A DNA stretch of 64,000 nt from Paenibacillus sp. JJ-223 (GTDB lineage: Bacteria > Bacillota > Bacilli > Paenibacillales > Paenibacillaceae). Below are positions 60,695 to 64,000 of the stretch, one piece after another. Positions within the stretch are counted from its first letter, which is position 1; every line of letters starts with the position of its first letter. A program made the position numbers and the translations under genes. The notes beneath the pieces were generated by a model. That model worked only from the letters and a program-made list of their open reading frames with translations, made no database searches and was not told where the DNA came from. The stretch is taken from positions 186,001 through 250,000 of the forward strand of contig NZ_CAKMMP010000010.1 of assembly GCF_927798175.1 (NCBI RefSeq), written 5' to 3'.

Positions 60695-61601
60695 AGGGCA
60701 GGATGGCCATCGAAGCAATGGTTGTCCACAAAATGCAGCGGGAAACGAACTGCGGGGACGCATTGAATTGCTCAGCCAAAATGACGGCATTGACTGCCGT
60801 CGGCATGGAGGACAGGATGAGCAGCACGCTGAACAGCGTTCCTTCCACTTGGAGTGCTTTCAAGATCGCGTAGGACAACAGCGGCGCCGCAGCCAGGCGC
60901 ATGGCAATCCCCGTCCAGAAGGCACGGCGCACGTTGGCGGGCCAAGGTTCTGACGTACCGCGCGGGCGCAGCATTTGGGCACCCAGAATGGCTAGTACGA
61001 CGGGTGCATAACCGGCAGCGATCATGCTAACGCCGCCGTCGACGGCTTCGGGCAGATGCAGATCAAACGTCCTCAGGATGATGGCGATGACCGCCGCATA
61101 GATGGATGGCATGCGAAAGACGGACAATGCGGCTTGTTTGCCCGAAAATTCCGATCTTGCGGCAAAAAAGATGCCCAGCGTATTCACGATGATGATCTGT
61201 CCGATGACGTATACGGAGGCTTTGTCCAGCCCCAGTTGTCCGAAAGCAAGCAGCACCAAAGGCAGCCCGTAGTTTACGCAGTTGGTAAACGTGGATACGA
61301 GCGTGAGTCCTGCTTTTTCGCTGGCTTCCAGCCGGAACATGCGGCTCAGCAGGGCGGCGAGCAGCCAGAGGGCAAGCAGGTTGAGAATCGAGAACCAGAG
61401 GGTTCCCCACACGTCGGTCCACGTAATTTCGGCATGTAGCAGTGTATCAAAGATGAGCGCCGGGCTCAAAATATACAGGGAAAAAGCGGACAGGGGACGC
61501 GTATCCCAATTTTTGAATTTTTTCAGCAGCATGCCTCCGATGACCGGAAGCGAAATGGGCAAAAATACGTGGTACAGTGTCAATAAAAATGAGTGCAACA
61601 A
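60672..61601 (-). CDS. AEC (auxin efflux carrier) family transporter
   Basis: The 309 residues form about ten membrane helices with the AEC arrangement (LPISLPVIGGMLLKKFKNWDTRPLSAFSLYILSPALIFDTLL, then FTNCVNYGLPLVLLAFG, where the NYGLP segment is conserved). Bacterial members carry malate or other carboxylates. The start appears to be TTG, with AAGGG upstream at a long spacing, so it is uncertain. Confidence 0.87.
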   Translation of the reverse strand: MLHSFLLTLYHVFLPISLPVIGGMLLKKFKNWDTRPLSAFSLYILSPALIFDTLLHAEITWTDVWGTLWFSILNLLALWLLAALLSRMFRLEASEKAGLTLVSTFTNCVNYGLPLVLLAFGQLGLDKASVYVIGQIIIVNTLGIFFAARSEFSGKQAALSVFRMPSIYAAVIAIILRTFDLHLPEAVDGGVSMIAAGYAPVVLAILGAQMLRPRGTSEPWPANVRRAFWTGIAMRLAAAPLLSYAILKALQVEGTLFSVLLILSSMPTAVNAVILAEQFNASPQFVSRCILWTTIASMAILPFMIVAVS

Positions 61602-61701
61602 ATCCGTTTCAATCCCTTCTCTAGTTGGAAAAGCCTATCCCATCATAGCAGAAAACGGGCTTTTTTCACACGGCCGATCAGGGTGTTCACCGGGAGTCGG
61701 A

Positions 61702-61730
61702 TTGCTATTTTGATATGGCAGATTTATTAT
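61702..61730 (+). promoter_or_regulatory. promoter of the lactonase gene
   Basis: TTGCTA (61702..61707) and TATTAT (61725..61730) are 17 bases apart, 48 bases before the start codon. Confidence 0.5.
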
Positions 61731-61777
61731 AGAAGAGGTACAACGAGATTACATACACATACTAGGAGGATACCGTA

Positions 61778-62860
61778 ATGAGTGAAAACAAACGCTTGCT
61801 CGTGATCGCCGGCTCTTATGCCGAAACTGAAAATGAGGGCATTTATGCATACGAATTGAATGAGGATACAGGCAGCTTGTCGAAGCTGGACGGGATCTCC
61901 GGCGTAAAAAATCCAACGTTCGTCAACGTGGATGCAGCAAACAACAAAGTATATGCCATCGGTGAAGCCGTTTCTGCCGAAGGAAATAAAATGTCCGAAG
62001 CGGTAGCGCTCAGCATTGACCCGTCCACGGGCAAACTGGCTCTCGTTAACCGCAATAACTCCTTGACCGCTCCGCCTTGCCATATCCAGCGCGATCCTTC
62101 CGGTCGTTATCTGATTCTGTCCAGCTACCATGGTGGGCTTGTTGGGCTGCAATCGGTGACGGACAACGGCGAAGTCGGCGTTCTTCTGGATGAGAAAAAA
62201 CATGAAGGCCATGGCGCAAACCCTGCACGTCAGGAAAAACCGCATGTGCACTCCGCATTTTTCTCGCCGGATGGTAAATACCTGATGGTACAGGATCTGG
62301 GTGCCGACAAAATTGCCATCTACACGATCGATGCGGACAAAAACGAACTCGTGCTGCATAGCGAAACCAAAACGCATCCGGGCGCAGGACCGCGCCACCT
62401 GGCATTCCATCCGAACGGCCAGTTCGCATTTGTGATCAACGAAGTGGATTCCTCGATTTCTTCGTATCGCTATGATGCGGAAGCAGGCACTTTGACCGAG
62501 ATCGCCAGCGTGTCGACCTTGCCAGACGGCTATGACGGCGCTGAAAATACGACGGCTGAAATCGTCGTTTCCAACGACGGACGTTTCGTGTACGGTTCCA
62601 ACCGTGGTCACGACAGCCTGGTCGTATTCGCGGTGAACGCGGAGACGGGCCATCTGACGCATGTGGAGACAGTATCCGTTGAAGGGCAGCATCCGCGTCA
62701 CTTTGCTTTGACCCCAAGCGGCAAGCTGCTGATCGCGGCTAACCGCGACACCAACAACATCGTTACCTTTACGGTGGACCAAGAATCGGGCCGCCTGAAA
62801 TATACAGGCCACAGCACAGGGGTATCCAAGCCTGTATGTGTTAAACCGGTATACCTGTAA
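61778..62860 (+). CDS. lactonase family protein (6-phosphogluconolactonase-type beta-propeller)
   Basis: The 360-residue protein is a seven-bladed propeller of the PF10282 family. Repeats such as KNPTFVNVDAANNKVYAIGE, CHIQRDPSGRYLILSSYHGG, HSAFFSPDGKYLMVQDLG and RHLAFHPNGQFAFVINEVDSS mark successive blades; the histidines and asparagine face the central channel. It is cytosolic, and either hydrolyses 6-phosphogluconolactone or is a related lactonase. TAGGAGG lies 7 to 8 bases before the ATG. Confidence 0.9.
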   Translation: MSENKRLLVIAGSYAETENEGIYAYELNEDTGSLSKLDGISGVKNPTFVNVDAANNKVYAIGEAVSAEGNKMSEAVALSIDPSTGKLALVNRNNSLTAPPCHIQRDPSGRYLILSSYHGGLVGLQSVTDNGEVGVLLDEKKHEGHGANPARQEKPHVHSAFFSPDGKYLMVQDLGADKIAIYTIDADKNELVLHSETKTHPGAGPRHLAFHPNGQFAFVINEVDSSISSYRYDAEAGTLTEIASVSTLPDGYDGAENTTAEIVVSNDGRFVYGSNRGHDSLVVFAVNAETGHLTHVETVSVEGQHPRHFALTPSGKLLIAANRDTNNIVTFTVDQESGRLKYTGHSTGVSKPVCVKPVYL

Positions 62861-62925
62861 GCAAGTTTGAGCATATAACGCTTAGATGAGGTACCCTGCC
62901 TAATAGGCAAGGGGTGAATTATTCA

Positions 62926-62965
62926 AGAGGCCGCTCTCTTCCATCGCGAAGGGAGTGGCCTTTTG
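62926..62965 (+). terminator. rho-independent terminator
   Basis: AGGCC-G-CTC-T-CTTC pairs with GAAG-G-GAG-T-GGCCT around CATCGC and is followed by TTTT. It lies 65 bases after the lactonase stop. Confidence 0.7.
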
Positions 62966-63049
62966 TGTGGATTCATTTGAGATGTATCCAAAATGTAAAT
63001 ATCAGGTCAATTTCATTGTGTATGGCATAATAGATTGTTAATATAGAAA

Positions 63050-63538
63050 ATGTTGGATATTCCAAACCCGTTCAACTTGGATCAGATCCATGATCGGTTA
63101 ACCAAGAAGTATCGTGCCGAAAAGGTCGATTTGGAGCGGTTCTCGTACTTACGCAATGATCCTTATGCCGGATTTGATCAGGCCGTAGGGGCCTATGTGT
63201 TTGAGGACAAACAGGCCATCAAGGAATTGATTAAATTGAACAAGGATGATGACATTGATTATGAAACGATGGAATTTGCCTTGATAATGGGATCAACATT
63301 ATGTGGAATATCGAATTTGTTGGTTTTTGAAATCGATGTATTTTACGGTATGGAAGAAGAGGAAATGGTACTCGGCAACTTGCGTTTTGAGGAATATTTG
63401 ATCGTCCTTTATTTGACGGGGTACATTCAGTTCGACAATGATCCACTTTTGGATGATTTGATGGCCCGATGCAGAGAAGGATATTATCTCAGGCACTTCG
63501 GGATGCAAGATGGTTTCGAGAGATATTTGTACAAATAA
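63050..63538 (+). CDS. hypothetical protein next to an immunity-like gene
   Basis: The 162-residue acidic, soluble protein (FNLDQIHDRLTKKYRAEKVDLERFSYLRNDPYAGFDQAVGAYV, then YLIVLYLTGYIQFDNDPLLDDLMARC) is not recognised. No ribosome site is visible before the ATG, although a CATAAT box lies 25 bases upstream, so translation may be leaderless or start elsewhere. It is 21 bases from the NTF2-type immunity gene and could be part of the same module. Confidence 0.6.
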   Translation: MLDIPNPFNLDQIHDRLTKKYRAEKVDLERFSYLRNDPYAGFDQAVGAYVFEDKQAIKELIKLNKDDDIDYETMEFALIMGSTLCGISNLLVFEIDVFYGMEEEEMVLGNLRFEEYLIVLYLTGYIQFDNDPLLDDLMARCREGYYLRHFGMQDGFERYLYK

Positions 63539-63559
63539 AGCTCTAGAGGGTGATTCAAG

Positions 63560-64000
63560 ATGGATTTCATGGAACATTGGGAGCGAATGATCCAAGAGCA
63601 AGAGTTGGAGCGCGATCGTCTTCGAGTCCATCAAATTACGGTACAAGTCGACGATAAGAAAAAAAGCAAACATCACGTCCGCAAGAAAAATTCGGTCATC
63701 GAATACGGTTTGGTGGAACGGGATTTACACGATGAAAATTTGCTTGGCAGACACCAGCTTTATTTTGCCGATCGGGAAACTCTTGCCCAGCAGGACCGGA
63801 TGAAGGTGAAAACTGCGTTTGGCGAGCTGGGTAATGAACACGCTGCTGCATCTGCTATCTTTCCATATTTGGCGGAGCACTTTCCTCGCTTTCTGGAGGA
63901 GACGCCGTTCGCGATTAGCTATAATCCGTTTGCGGAAGCATGGATAATTGAAGGAACACTCCCTCCAGGAACGATGGGAGGCGTCATTTACATTGCTCTT
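63560..64000 (+). CDS. NTF2-fold immunity protein, 3' end cut by the window edge
   Basis: The 147 visible residues begin with a charged, probably helical region (MDFMEHWERMIQEQELERDR, then a basic KKKSKHHVRKKN). They end in a block that matches NTF2-fold immunity proteins (Imm-NTF2 type): EHAAASAIFPYLAEHFPRFLE, AEAWIIEGTLPPGTMGGVIYIAL. The phrase W-I-V/I-E-G-T-L-P-x-G-x-x-G-G-V is characteristic. Such proteins neutralise toxins of the polymorphic or contact-dependent kind. GAGGGTG precedes the ATG. No toxin is visible in the window; it may lie beyond the right edge. Confidence 0.65.
   Translation, partial: MDFMEHWERMIQEQELERDRLRVHQITVQVDDKKKSKHHVRKKNSVIEYGLVERDLHDENLLGRHQLYFADRETLAQQDRMKVKTAFGELGNEHAAASAIFPYLAEHFPRFLEETPFAISYNPFAEAWIIEGTLPPGTMGGVIYIAL

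Noticed and set aside
61727..62812. A 361-codon minus-strand open frame
   Set aside because: It mirrors the lactonase gene over its full length; the plus strand has clear propeller repeats and a ribosome site.

Overview
The window reads as chromosomal DNA of a Paenibacillus-type Gram-positive bacterium. The base composition is roughly half G+C. Most genes carry strong AGGAGG-type ribosome sites, and TTG and GTG starts are common. The products point the same way: an S-layer-homology GH18 protein, DUF3243 and DUF3977 proteins, a TmrB-like ATPase, LplB/YtcP-type sugar permeases and a large stock of glycoside hydrolases. I saw no rRNA, tRNA, CRISPR array, transposase or prophage gene.

Region 1 to about 15.6 kb is a run of short, mostly single-gene accessory units. 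These are acetyltransferases, HAD phosphatases, small P-loop kinases, GrpB, VOC, DinB, a methyltransferase and several DUF proteins. It also holds broken genes: at least three amino-terminal stubs that look like acetyltransferases, a half-length DUF6886 gene and a frameshifted gene. Region 15.7 to 31.3 kb holds housekeeping and stress functions: glutathione peroxidase, acyl-ACP thioesterase, nitroreductase, the GH18 protein, an FAD oxidoreductase with a half-size MFS protein, heme O synthase, a TPR protein, an AAA ATPase, and a divergent LysR/EamA pair.

Region 31.4 to 49.8 kb is dedicated to polysaccharide use. A LacI regulator precedes a GH2 beta-mannosidase, with a convergent GH42 beta-galactosidase. 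Then comes a co-directional cluster: GH88 unsaturated glucuronyl hydrolase, AraC regulator, two ABC permeases, a lipoprotein binding protein, a GH28-like beta-helix enzyme, and two secreted alginate-lyase-like proteins. The likely flow is extracellular lyase cleavage of a uronic-acid polymer, ABC import of unsaturated oligomers, and cytoplasmic trimming by the GH88 and GH28-like enzymes.

Region 50 to 56.3 kb has a small unknown gene facing a possible small secreted peptide gene, then a LicR-like regulator with PTS EIIA, EIIB and EIIC and a GH1 6-phospho-beta-glucosidase. The rest contains a divergent SRAP-family protein, an Old Yellow Enzyme, DeoR, OsmC and DUF2062 proteins, an AEC transporter, a lactonase, an unknown protein and, cut by the right edge, an NTF2-type immunity protein.

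The most unusual signal is a dispersed intergenic element of about 200 bp. There are two near-full copies (37.6 and 57.2 kb), one shorter copy (27.7 kb) and a separate head module in front of the beta-mannosidase gene (32.6 kb). It folds into several conserved hairpins and, at 57.2 kb, lies downstream of a strong promoter, so it may be transcribed as a leader or small RNA.
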